DNA of 64,000 nucleotides from positions 930,001-994,000 of the forward strand of contig NC_050472.1 of assembly GCF_013373865.1 (NCBI RefSeq), given 5' to 3'. A program made the translations under genes and the position numbers. The stretch comes from Monomorium pharaonis (Eukaryota; Arthropoda; Insecta; Hymenoptera; Formicidae). The notes under the pieces are model-generated. The model saw only the letters and a program-made list of their open reading frames with translations. It did no database searches and was not told where the DNA came from. This document shows positions 12,061 to 26,693 of the stretch, one piece after another (position 1 is the stretch's first letter; each line of letters opens with the position of its first letter).

Positions 12061-13122
12061 ACTCTCAATCCCTACCGTGTTTTTTAGCACCCTCTAACCC
12101 TACCTATGAGTCGTTTTCGTCTTTGCCTTTATAACCATATAAATAATGTTTAAAAAATCTGAAAAAAATTATGTATACTCTTTAAACATTTCTCTTTAAG
12201 AAACTACCATTATATTATCCAATCCCCCCAAATTTAATATGTATTTTTTAATAAACAGTGAGAAAAATCGATAAAAAAGTTAATTTTTAAAAAAAACATA
12301 GCGATGATAAAAATTTTGAAAAAAAATTTTTTAATCAGTTTCTGGAAGGAAAAAGTTTCTCTTTACGGAAAAAAATGTCTGATTAACGTAGAATGAAAGC
12401 AGAGATCCAATTTCAGCATATGAAAATTTGAATTTTTCGAGCATGATGAATAGCGTTGTAAAATAGGGAAACATCAATAAATGAACTTTTTTTCAGCTTA
12501 AAGTTTTAACAAATTATTTAATACATGGGAAAAATACAAAATTTTGTTTTAAAAATAAAAAAAAAGACAGTTTAAAAGTAGTCGCGACAGCACTTTAAAT
12601 CATGATTATCTCAAACGGGTTTGTTGCATCGAGCACAACATTAATTGGTCTTTTTATCATTTTTATATAAATAATAAAAACATCTTTTTTTTTATTTTAT
12701 TAGTTAATGTCCAATCTTACCAATATTTGCCGAACGCTAAATTTTATTGATCTGCTTAAAGTATTCTGAATTTCTAACCTTCATTGTAGATGTTCAACAT
12801 AAAATATATACATAATTATGTTCTAAAATGCATGTACGTGTCCGAAAATACTTAATTAATAAAAAAAATTTATTTTTGAAAAAGTTATTTTTACTTACGT
12901 AATCCCTACCTATGGGTAGAAAACCTATTCCTATTCAAATTTTATCTTGGCTGGCGTTTGGAGTAGAACAAACGGACCGGGCAAGTCTTGTGCACTGAAG
13001 ATCCTTCCCCCCCAAAGTTTTTTTAGTACAACTTTGTTGGCGCTAGCATCGCGATTGTACGAAAAATTAAGGATAGTGGTTTTAAGCAGGACGAAAACGA
13101 CCCATAGGTAGGGATTGAGGGT
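12061..13122. mobile_element. TA-flanked non-autonomous DNA transposon (1.06 kb)
   Basis: The element begins ACTCTCAATCCCTACC and ends GGTAGGGATTGAGGGT, with TA on each outer side (12059-12060 and 13123-13124). This is the target-site pattern of the Tc1/mariner superfamily. The inverted repeat continues inward as TATGRGTCGTTTTCGTC, but the left end carries about 28 extra bases that duplicate CCCTACC. The interior is AT-rich with no transposase frame, so it is non-autonomous or decayed. Superfamily assignment rests only on the TA duplication. Confidence 0.7.
12901..13116. repeat. Nested 17-bp inverted repeat inside the transposon
   Basis: AATCCCTACCTATGGGT at 12901-12917 is the exact reverse complement of 13100-13116. 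The right end of the larger element thus has a second partner only about 180 bp inside, like a short solo copy nested in, or used to build, the longer one. Confidence 0.8.
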
Positions 13123-14748
13123 TATTTCTACTTGAAATATGTAATAGTAATATTGAAATTATTTATCGTACAAAAGTCACTTATTAAATGTTTAAAATAT
13201 TTCATTTCCGACGCGCAACGAAACAATAGTATACATACACGTGGATATTTCTGTCTGCATCCAAGTATTGAAAATAAAGTATGTTATGATAATCTGGAAA
13301 ATTCAACGTGATGACGTATAGAATAAGGGTTACGTTGAATATGCCCTATCATACGGTGAAATTTTCAAAATCAGGAAACGTACGCGGATATAGATAGGGT
13401 AGAATCGAAATCCGGGTGACCACCGGAGCGCGAGAAGCCAGTTAAACGAGATCTGTCTATCAGGTGGTTTCGATCCGCCGCAGGATGCTATTTGACTGCG
13501 CTCTCGTCGGTTTATTGTGAATTCGAGACACGTCTCAAGACGCAAGACTGCTTCCCGGGAACCCGGGGCATAATGTCTTTTCCGTCGAATCAGTGCTTTT
13601 CTGGTGACCGTGTCCGATCGTCGCACGGCAGATGCGAATAGTTTCTTCCACATCTGCCGATGTCCGAGTTTCACATCGTTTCACGAACACCGAGGATCAC
13701 TTAATTAATTGACGTTGTCGATCGAAATTTCGCTTACGGCGATGTCGAAGCTCTGAACCATTGGAGAAAAATTGTGAAACTTACTGTTAGATATCACACA
13801 CATCTAAGAAGTAGTTTCTTTATATTTTTGCAATGTTTTTACTTTTTTCTTTTAACAATTTCCTACTATTTTAAGAAAAATGTCTACAATTATTTATTAC
13901 GCGCTTACACGAAATATATATACTGTTTTCATGACATCTTACACATAATTTTTAATTATCGTTAAATCATAAAAATAATTGCAGAATACAAAAAAACTTT
14001 AATGCAAGCTAACCAGACAAATCGCAATTGTTTTTTCTATACCTTCGGCGCACTCTAAGGCTATTCGCTCTAAAGTTAAATTCCTTATGAAATTTGCATA
14101 GACGCGCGTGCATAAGATGAAACCTTGCTTTGAAATACGATGGGACTAAGCTGGACCCTAAAGGACCCTATCCACGCACGTGGATAGATACTCGAAAAGA
14201 GAGAACGCGTATTTCCGTGGGAACTTTCGAGAGCATCCTTGAAATTGCTTATTTTATATAGAGAAACCATCCAATCGTTACACGATTGTTGATATAACGC
14301 TGTAACGTCGTATATTTGGACAAAAGCTTCTCTCGAGTCGACCACTGTCATCGAATTTTTATCAAGAGAATATCATCTACTATTGTAATCGTTTTTAAAC
14401 TCAAAACAATGTATACGAAATATGAATGTTGAAAATGCAAACCAATTTTTTTAATAATAAAAGATTGGATTGAATAAAATTTCTTTTAATATAAGAATTT
14501 TTTAACATTTGTAGTAAACACATTTTTTTATGTGAAAAATAAAAATATGTCTGAAAACCATGTAACATATACATGACACGATGATATTAGATTGACATGA
14601 ATTGTGATGTATATTTTTTTATAAGGAAAATGAGAAAATTACTGAATATTAGAGTAACGTTTATTAAATGACAAATGAAGAAATGTAGATGCCGCACGGA
14701 TTAAGTCAGGAATCTCTTCTATATAATATTACTTATCTCTCAAGTAAG

Positions 14749-14751
<3 letters not shown>
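13123..14751. other. Gene-free interval with two GC patches
   Basis: GC-rich patches at 13330-13740 and 14040-14350 contain minus-strand open frames of 114 and 88 codons. They have no recognisable motif and no paired splice sites. The remainder is AT-rich. Confidence 0.4.

Positions 14752-14811
<60 letters not shown>
14752..14811. repeat. (CT)n microsatellite
   Basis: About 60 bp of CT with one TTT interruption near the end. Confidence 0.95.
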
Positions 14812-17800
14812 GTTTCTATTCACGTCGCCCTCCAGATCGATTCTCGTCAAGCACATCTTTCTCAGTTATAAACGTCTTTAACGTGAAATACATAGACCCA
14901 AATTTGACAATTAGTGACATATTTTTCAAGACAAATAACATTATTCACGATGTTATATGTCGTCTTTTTTTATTTCTCATATAATTGTGATACAGTAACA
15001 CAGATATATATTTCGATAAAACATAACATCCATATCAATATATCGAGTTTTTTAACGTCTTCGTAATCTTAATAATCTATCACGATTCCAAACTTTGAGC
15101 AATGTGACGATATTTAAATATATAATACGTACCAGAGGATTTAACGCAACAGCTATCAATCAGAGGATCAAGGTGATCCTTCGTCGCTCAGGTGCGGCTT
15201 GCAATATCGGCTGATTTCCGTTACCCTTCCACGCAGGATTGTGGTATCGCGATGTAAATTCGCTATCGTGCGGTGACACGATCCTGCGTAATCGAGCGAT
15301 ACGTTCTCATAATCGAAGGGGTTGGATGCGCGATGGGATTCAGGACAGTAGAAGGACGTGGGAGGATCTTCTTACTACCGACAAAATTGAAATCCCTTCG
15401 ATCGTGCACGTGATACAGCTTAGGGTGAAAGAGACCAATAGGGTATACCTATAAATACCAACAAATGTCTCAAAATAATATTGATATAAAGTTTTTTTAT
15501 CTTTCGTGTTTGGAAATTAAAAAGTTTTTTAATAAAATTTTGATTTAAGCGCCCGCACATAAAAACTCGTAAAGAAACTTTGTGTTTAATAAAAGCATTA
15601 ATATTAAATTATTATGAAACATCAATATTTAACCCTTTGTAATATTATATGACTTAAAAGTTACTAATATATGTCACTTTATGTATATATATTCTTTAAG
15701 TCTCAATAATTTGATAAATATTTAATTTATTATTTGAATAATTTTTTTATAAATAAAAAAGATCTGATTATAGAAATAACTTATTTCAATGTAAATTTTA
15801 TTATTCTGAGAACAATTAGAACTTGAAATTTGTCAATAATAATTTCAATAATATATGTATATCTGCAGAATATTCGAGAGAAATCTAATTACGTTTGGAT
15901 GGAGAAAGATGATTGTTTCAGTTTCCTGTACGAGAATTATCTGTTTGATAAATTTCACATAAGTATGATAAATTATATAACGAATGTTGAAGAAGTTATT
16001 GATAACGTTTTACATGTTGGAGTGTTTATTCAAGCCATCGTCATTAAATTTTACGACAGAGGAAAATTTATTAATAAGCGTGTTACAGTACATGTCGGAT
16101 TGCGTCAACGTTAAAGTCGTCGTCGTTAAATTTCGACGAGAAAGAAGAATTCGTGCAAGTTTACTCCACCGCGGGAGTTATCACGCTCACGCGCTTATCG
16201 CCCGAAATATCCCTTGTATAAATCTCGCGAAATTACGTTTCGAACGTAGGAGAACGTAATACCAGGGCCATTAATAACGTAGCACGTTACAGCCTGCTCT
16301 GGTACGCGTCCATCAAAGTTACAGACGCGTGTTGCGGCGGCCGACTACGATACTGCGATGTAAGTGCGTGAGACATCCTCGTAAGCGAGTAGAAGATATA
16401 TCCGCTGCGTCCGACATGAGAGGACAAGGGGAAGGAGGATGCGTGGATGGTCAGAGCGTTTGTTGGCAAAATTGAAACCGCACGACGCGACGGCGCGGCG
16501 GGTTGGTGATGCGAGATACGGATGCCGTGTTACATGCCGTGGAGAGAGGTGAGAAGCGCACTCTCGTGCACGATCGATGGCCTCGGCTAAATCGTTCCAT
16601 TATACAAGGATTTGCTCTCGACGACGTTGATGGGCTTCCGGGACGCGCTTCTCCTTCTTCGTCCTGAAAGCACCCCGGTGCTTTAATCCCCGAACCGTCG
16701 AAGTAATCATTTCGGAAGCGAGCTTTTTTGATCCTTCGTACATTTGCGCCTCCGCGCCACGCCACGCTGAGTCGCTATGGTCAGAAATCCGCTTCGCATT
16801 TGAGTGATTTGAACATTTTGCCACTTGAAATATAACGATGTTTTTTCTTGACAAACAAATCGATTTTTGCGTTAATCATAATAGGAAATGGGATTTGCTT
16901 AATATCTAGCACGATAAAATTTATAACGATAAAATATTTAGATATAAAACGCACAAGCAGTCGGTAAAAGTTTTCATTATACATCGGGTACTTTTTTCAT
17001 TATTCAAGCGAATACTTTAGAGAAAACGGAGCGTTTCCGAATCTCGGTTGATTATCAATAAATAATTTTTGTCTAATGTCATAGGTCTTAGATATTGTTC
17101 TCATTGTCAATATTTCGAATGTTGACGAAATGTTGTACAATTATTCAATACTTTATAAAATTATGTTTACATTAAAATACTTAATATTTTAGGATATTTA
17201 AGTAAACAAAACAAAAAAGATCTTTTATTATTTAGATACCTAAATATTAAATTAGTGTAAGATATTCTAAAATGTGTGTTCAAAATATATATCTAATATT
17301 CGAATATCCGTTATAACGGTTTTCTCATATAGGTATATGCGCGAAAAATTCTCATCGGATAAAAAGAATGTGTGGTTATCGCGCTACCCGTTATGTCGTC
17401 TGGTTCTGCGGCGACGCGGCGGTAGATGCAATTATCGAAATGCAGGTGCACGAGGGTGCGACATTGTCAGTTTCGGCTCGTCGTTAGTCCAATAACACAT
17501 CGATGGAATCGGTTACAAAGCGATTCGTTCCATCAATCAGCTTGATTAAGCAATCCCTTTCTGCCGCTAGTGATTTCCAACTAGCAGTATCGCCGCGCTT
17601 TGGCGAAATCTTATCCGATACCCGCGGATAAATCCCGCGGTCTCTATTAATTTACTGCGCTGTCAATTCGATGCCGTTAATCCGAAAGTGGAAATTCTCG
17701 ACAAGTTTTGCAAAGATGAGAACGATGTTTCTTCAAATCACCAACGAAGCAACTTCAATTTAAAATCCTTTAATACTTACTTCGATCGTGACACTTTGAT

Positions 17801-18211
17801 TTGACACACAGATTTTCCTATTTTATGCGCGCTACTAATAAAATCACACAAATGATCTTTATCTTTTGTGCTGAAGAATTAGAATGAAGCAGTTGATTTC
17901 TTTTTTTTATGTCAAATTTGATGGTTAATTATAGTTTTAAAAAATTTACTGGTATTTTAATAATAATATACAAATGATACATAAAATTTTCTTTTTTTTC
18001 TTTACATGTTAAAAATTTTTATGTACGTACAAAAGAAAGTTTAATAATTCCGTTTTATTGTCAGAAATTTGCATGCTATTTGCAGAATTTGAATGCTATT
18101 TTATATTTTTGTTGTTAATTTTTGCTTATACAAGAAAATAATATATATGCATCCTTACGAACATTATACATTGAAAAGAGTCTAGTAATAATTAAATATT
18201 TAATTAATATT
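14812..18211. other. Gene-free interval
   Basis: AT-rich DNA with GC/CpG-rich patches at about 15130-15440, 16090-16800 and 17330-17700. The 16.1-16.8 kb patch is open on the minus strand in two overlapping frames of 104 and 84 codons without recognisable features. No transposon ends found. Confidence 0.4.
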
Positions 18212-18235
18212 ATTACCAAATGATAATTTGGTAAT
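18212..18235. repeat. Hairpin of a dispersed AT-rich family
   Basis: ATTACCAAAT, spacer GATA, ATTTGGTAAT, within TAATTA-rich DNA. The same hairpin plan occurs at 58209-58232 (ATTGCCAAAT, AATC, ATTCGGCAAT), suggesting ends of one family. Confidence 0.55.
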
Positions 18236-18404
18236 TATTAATTATTATTATTGTCAGACTTTGATGTGTGTATATGTTGAGATTGGAATAAAGTAAAAAA
18301 GAACTGTTCGCGTTTTAGTAATAAAGTAATGAGGCTGAATTATCACATTATTGTATGACGTATTCGGATGTGTGAATCACAATGACCAATTCGCGCTCTT
18401 CTTA

Positions 18405-20697
<2,293 letters not shown>

Positions 20698-20716
20698 ACG
20701 CTTATCTTAGGTAAGT
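20698..20716 (+). promoter_or_regulatory. Weak candidate recursive splice site
   Basis: CTTATCTTAG ends at 20710 and GTAAGT follows at 20711. The pyrimidine tract is short, so this is weaker than the site at 1043. About 67 bases later (CTG|GTAAAG) a poor donor could close a small exon that is open in phase 0. Confidence 0.22.
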
Positions 20717-21077
20717 TGCTCCGAGATACCGAGAGTACGCGGAAGTGGGCGTGATCTTGGAGATTCATTATTACGCTGGTAAAGTAATAACAAAGTTGTG
20801 AGGAGGTACGACGACCGATACAAATTGCGGCGATTAATTACGCGCGATATAAATTACTCGATCCTGGAAATATGTGTGTAAAGACGGAGGGAAGAGAGAG
20901 CACGAGTCTCAACATCTTCCTGCGGCGAGACGTTTTTGAGAACTTCGGAAGAATTTATGCGAGCGCCAAGTTGAGTGATATTTTACGAACCACAGTCTAC
21001 GAAGTGTTTTCTCGGTAAATATTTTGGAAAATAATAACAAACGTACAGAATTTTGATCTTTAAAGATTCCCAAACTC

Positions 21078-21120
21078 CACACACACATACACACACACAC
21101 ACACGCGCGCGCGCGCGCGC
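21078..21120. repeat. Compound (CA)n(CG)n repeat
   Basis: CA units with one CATA break, then eight CG units at 21104-21120. It is a continuous alternating purine-pyrimidine run, a strong Z-DNA candidate. Confidence 0.93.
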
Positions 21121-24100
21121 ATTATTAAAACAAAGTCTACAATACATATACACGAAGAAAATTGTCTCTCAAAATTTATCCGTAAAATCATGGAAGTCGA
21201 AGAGAATTTTATTAGAATTAATGAAATTCTTAACGTCAAAATTTTGAGTTATACATCTTATATAATAAATATACCATTATGAAATATTTTAAAGACGATA
21301 ATTAGTTCTTTCGATCATTTAAAACTAAATTTCACTGCATTTCATAAATTTGAAATTTTCAATTAGCCATTAATATTTTAAATTACACGTCTGGAAATAT
21401 GAAAAACAATCGGAGTTTACAACGCTTTTTTCAATTTTTGATAGCAATAATATATCACAATATATGTCACAATGTACACGATACTTGATTACATTCTGTA
21501 ATTTTAAATGTTCTGTCAGCCCCCTGAATTTTTATCTTCCATAATACAATTTGCCCCTGATTTCGAAACAACAATCGCGTTTCAACATTGTGCGATTAAT
21601 TGCGAACGTCGAAACTTTATCTTCCTTTTTTCCTATTCGTTAATACGAGACCTCGGAGCATACGATCACACGGTTTTGCGCATATTTTCCGATTACCGGA
21701 TATTAATTCGATTACCGATGGTATAATAGCAGAGCGCGACAAAGCTATCCACGCATCGGCAAATTCGCGAATGGGCGAATTCGTCTGTTAAATTACAAAT
21801 CGCCGGTTGTCGACGCATCTTTTTTTTCGTGGGAATTAACGCTTCGGGCGATTCCGCTTTTCGAATGATACTCGCGTTCTTGTTATATAGTATGGTAACT
21901 GCCTGACGCACATTTGCGAACTGTCATCCGTATTTGTCTTGCTCGATTCGACATAATTCATTTACGCAACGAGTCATCGGAAATACAACGCAAAATATAA
22001 TGTACGTTCCCATCGCAATGATTTATTTGCTTTACGAAAATCGAGCTCGATGGAGGTTACTCGTTGTTGGACATTGTATTTATATTAGCCGAATGTTTAA
22101 TACAGTAAACGTTAATGCAAATTTTTGCGCGCGGTGTCAAGTATTATGAATTTAAATTTATTTTTACCGTTCATGGGAATTGATAGAAATTTATTTGAAT
22201 TTCTACACAATTGGAATGCTGGAATTTGCTAATAGCGCGTTTTTCAATTTGCTGTGAAGGTGCAATTGCGTATTGGTTGTGTTTTTAACATTTGCTTTTT
22301 ACATAAAAGAAAATTAAAATCAATTGTTTATGTTTATTGTGCGTTACTAAGAAAAAAATTGTTAACTTGATTAAATTTCTTAAGTTTAAGTATTTTACTC
22401 ACACAAAAAGTTTACACAATTCAACTTTTATATTTTATTAGTTTAAACGTTATTATTTTATAAAGGTTTAACTTTAATGTCTTTTGAGGAAATTTTGTGC
22501 TCTATTTTTATAAGCTCTATTTTTATTTATAAGTAATTAAAAAATACATATAATCTTGTACTATTTTGTGCAGATAAAAAGAGGACATGTCTCTCTTAAG
22601 TTGTACGTCGCATGTCTCAGGACTTTCGGGGAAACAGTTGTCGCCAAATAAAATGTCAAGAATTGTGACGGCAGTAGGTCATGAGAAAAACGGGCGTGGA
22701 AAAATGGAGAAAGCATGAATGTGGCGAGCAGGCGCTCGTTAATTTTACAAACTCGGTTAAGCACCCCCAGTCTAGCGCGTTCTCTTTCTTCCATTTCTTC
22801 CTCCGCATCTACCCGCCGCGCCGTTTTTCTCCGGATGTCTTAACTCCGACACGATCTCTCGGCTTTCCCGCGATTCTATCTGAAAATGCGCGCACCTAGT
22901 AGTAGGAAAAGTAAGTCAAAGACATTTATTATTATTACGAACTGCGAATATTTAACTGTATTAGCTCTAATCTTAGAGAGGGAGGGAATTTTTTCTATTA
23001 ACAATTTCTTTATGAATTGGGTTTTATCGCGTGAATATTAAAATATTATTATCGAAGGAATCTTGAGAAATATTTTGGAGAAATAAAACGAAGAGAAAAA
23101 GGGCATTAACCTAACAAAGTTGGGAAATAATAACACCGTTACACTCTTTTTGGGAACAAATCACTAGCGTTATATTTTTCATCTATAATATAATAAAGAT
23201 ACTAACGCAGTTACATTTTTTAATAACAAAATTAACAATTATTTTTATCGTTATTATAAACATTTCAAATCTATATATGGTGTAATAGCTATGTAATCTC
23301 TCTGTATTAAATTTACAGAGAAGTTTTTATTCTACGATGACATGATTGAATATCAGTTTCTTTTAAAAATTAATATAAAATTTTAATAAAATTCGAGCTT
23401 GCATTTTGAGTCAGATTACGACTCAATTACACGATACAATTAGAACAGATATAATCTTTGCATGCTAAAAATAAATATGTAATGTATTGTGATAGAATTT
23501 TGAAAAGAAACATAAGATTAAAACTGCAAAAAGATGTATTTGACTATACATACAAATATTTTGCAAGAAAAGTAATACTTTTATTTGCAATATTTGAAGA
23601 TAAGTTTTTAGATAAGTTTTTCTTACGGTGAGTATAAATAATAAATATTAAAAACAGAGAAATTACGAAGATATGAATCGTTAAAATAATAAAATTATTG
23701 AATTGAACAATAAAATAGAGTTTTTAAAAAATACAATTAAGTGAGTCTTAATTAATTTAACCTCTTGTCCTAGTTGTTAAAAAAATAAGATAAAAGATTC
23801 AAATTAAATGAAAATTGAAAGAAGACCAATGAACGATCTTAGCAAGAACTTGATGTTTAATAATATTTTTTATATAATTGTATATTAATTTTTTTTTTAA
23901 ATCTATACACCGTTATCTTCAATCTTGATACGCAGTATTTCACAAGTTTATATTAATTAATACGAACTAAATAAAAGAATGCCAGAGATCGAATTGAAAG
24001 AATAATCGATATTATTCTCAATGGAATTGAAAAAGCTCGTGAGTAAAGTCTCATTGAAGAGATTCCCGCGGGGTTTTCTTGATGCAGCCTTCCAGATCCA

Positions 24101-24376
24101 CATCGGAGAAAAGTTTCTCAGACGAAGAAATGACGAAGAAATGACCCTCTCCTCCTCGCGCGTATGAAAGCCAGCTAGAATCGTCTCGTGATTCCGCATT
24201 TGTAAGGAGTTTCAGGCTAATTCGCGATATCCTGCGAAGAGACGGAGACTGTCGCGTCCCTTTTCTTTCGTCTCCTTTCGTCGTCTTACCGTACCGAAAC
24301 TTTCCTCCCATGGGAGAATTATTAGGAAGTTGGCCCAGGGTCGAAAACTCCTTGGAGGAGTTGTGCGTAGCGCCTC
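21121..24376. other. Gene-free interval
   Basis: AT-rich with GC patches at 21540-22050, 22570-22900 and 24030-24370. The ORFs there (up to 119 codons, minus strand at 24051-24410) overlap one another on both strands, contain the proline run encoded by the poly-G tract, and match nothing I recognise. Confidence 0.4.
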
Positions 24377-24400
24377 GGGGGGGTGGGGGGGGGGGTGGGG
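24377..24400 (+). repeat. Poly-G tract, G-quadruplex candidate
   Basis: Seven G, T, eleven G, T, four G. Four or more runs of three G are available on the plus strand within 24 bases. Length could be unreliable because homopolymers are error-prone. Confidence 0.9.
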
Positions 24401-25698
24401 AAAGTTTCACCGGCCGTGCTCAAATCTAACGGTTAATTGTCGATTCGCCTTTCGCCCATCACTTCGAAGGCAGTTGTCGCGAAGGTTATATTTTAAGCAC
24501 TGCGGCCCGATTTTATCGATGTTGGTTAATTGCACCTCATATAATTATCACTTAATTATAAGTCTGACTTGTGAAATAAAATGACGCGTCGTTTTAGGAT
24601 AATGATTAGTATTGTTAATTTTTTAGAAAAAAAAATTTTTTTTTAATATAGAAAAATTGTGATAATAAAGTGCGAATAGTATTCTTAATTTTCTGGAACA
24701 ATAAAATTGCAGAAAACTTGGAAAAATATGGAAGAAAATCTCAAAACGTTAGAACTGCATTGAGGACAATAAAAGTGACATTATTTTAGAAAAAAAATCT
24801 GAGAAATATGACAAGGAAAAAAGCGGAAAAATACCTTTTTTTCACAAAATTTTCGAGATTTTAATTTTCTGTGGTGGTTTTTTAAGAGCACTAGTAATGA
24901 CTAAGATTGTATGATAATAATAAATGATAATAAAAAAATATCAGGCAAATTATAGTTGGAACAATCTCTTCTTGCCTCGCCAGTAATATTAAAAGTTAGT
25001 CGTAATTATATCTATAATAATGTTATTAGTTATTATTAATGTATCTTTAGGTCACCACATCTCGATAACAGGATTATGTCCACGAAGATATATGCGGAAA
25101 TAATATTTCAATAATCCGCAGTAATGCCGCGCGCAAATTGCCTATTAGAGACCACTTGGTCTCTTCGGGGCCGTGAGGTTAACGCCATGACATGACAATA
25201 ACTGATTGCCGGATTGATTGATACATCGCACGCTAACACGGAACTCGCATGGGGCTCTGTAAAGCTCGTTCCCCTTGATGTGTTATCGAGCGAATGTTCC
25301 TCTTTACTGAATGAAACGTATTTTCACGCGATATATTATTTATTTCATTTATTTTTACTCGCGCCACGAAGAATGAGGTTTCTGTATCTGCTCCCGACGT
25401 GGGCGAACGCTTACCTACTCACTTTTCCCGCTTACGAGAGACATTGGATGAATAATACACAGAACGGGCTTTACGCACTGACGACATCGGACGCGATTTA
25501 TAACGGAGTCCGGAATTCGCGACGGCACACGATTGCACAGATGGAGGAAAGGGTAGGGACCACCATGCGCAAGGACCTCGCAGTGGCGAGTTGAGACCTC
25601 CCCCCCCCTTCACTCTGCCTCCCCGCGTGCGATGCATCAACTCGAGTTAATTAGCGCGTCCAAGCGACAGACAGCCGGATGAGCGTAACGAGACCTCG

Positions 25699-25731
<33 letters not shown>

Positions 25732-26258
25732 CAACATTTCCCTGCCGTCTCTAAAAACGAATTCCGGAGCAAATTCCGTAGGCAGTCACCGCTCTAATCG
25801 TCGTTCTTGCCCCATCTACCTCGAAAAAATTACCAGACGAAATTCTTCGGTCTCTTTTTTTCAGCTCTCGGGATTCTGTCGATTCGAGTCCTTATCTCCG
25901 AAAATCTCGCTTTCAGCTTTGGTTCTTCCTATATCTATCTTTATATATTATTTCTCGTGTTAAACTTCTGTCAAAGATATAAAATATTTTTTTAAAAAGG
26001 CGCACATTTTTCGATATACTAAAAATATTATATTAAAGTATATACGAATGTATCGAAATTATATGTTGTATTTCAAAGAGGATATTTACTCTAAAATTGT
26101 CGAGAAGAAACGCCTACTTTACGAGAAAGTAGTTACGACAAAGTAGTTAGGCATAGGAATGATAATAGACATTAATACCAAAACACTCTTCAGTTTCAAA
26201 CTCAAAACTATACAAATTTCATGTTGCGTCTGATAACACACAAGCATGCACCCGCATA
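24401..26258. other. Gene-free interval with a GC-rich block
   Basis: 25080-25900 is GC-rich. It includes AGAGACCA-CT-TGGTCTCT at 25147-25164 and a 126-codon plus-strand frame at 25214-25594 without recognisable features. AT-rich DNA lies on both sides. Confidence 0.4.
25700..25733 (+). repeat. (GAC)n trinucleotide repeat
   Basis: About 11 GAC units with one GAT. In frame 25679-25963 it encodes an Asp run after MSVTRPR. The ORF has no splice support and I treat it as incidental. Confidence 0.9.
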
Positions 26259-26693
26259 CACGGGAAAAAAGAATATTCTTCTTTTGACAATATCTCCTGT
26301 TTCAAAACGGAAATCTTGAAATGAGATTATATTGCGTTAAATCAAAAAGATTTACTTGAATAAAGATTTATTTCAAAATTTTATGTAGTTTAATCAAGAA
26401 AATAATATTCTTGTTATTTAAGATAATAATTTTCTTGAATGGAAAAGAAACATATTGGATAGAAAATACTACATGTTTAAATCGAAGATTATAATTTTCT
26501 TAAAACTATCAAAACAATTATATCATATTTTTAAAATAATACTTATAGTATTGAAATAAGACTATAATATCTTGAAATTCAAGATTTTCAAATTCTTCTA
26601 AGAAGATTATATGTTGTTGCTTATATATATGAAACAAGAATCGCGTTAATTTGAATACATAAGTTTCAGTTTGAGAGTAATTTTTTTTCTGTG
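26259..26693. mobile_element. TA-flanked MITE (435 bp)
   Basis: Ends are CACGGGAAAAAA and TTTTTTTTCTGTG, an inverted pair with mismatches, flanked by TA at 26257-26258 and 26694-26695. The inside is AT-rich and repeats AATCTTGAAAT- and TCAAGAAAAT-like words in both orientations. There is no coding frame. TA duplication with CAC termini suggests a Tc1/mariner-derived MITE. Confidence 0.6.

Noticed and set aside
25679..25963. Open frame with an Asp run after MSVTRPR
   Set aside because: Driven by the GAC repeat; no donor or acceptor pair and no recognisable domain.
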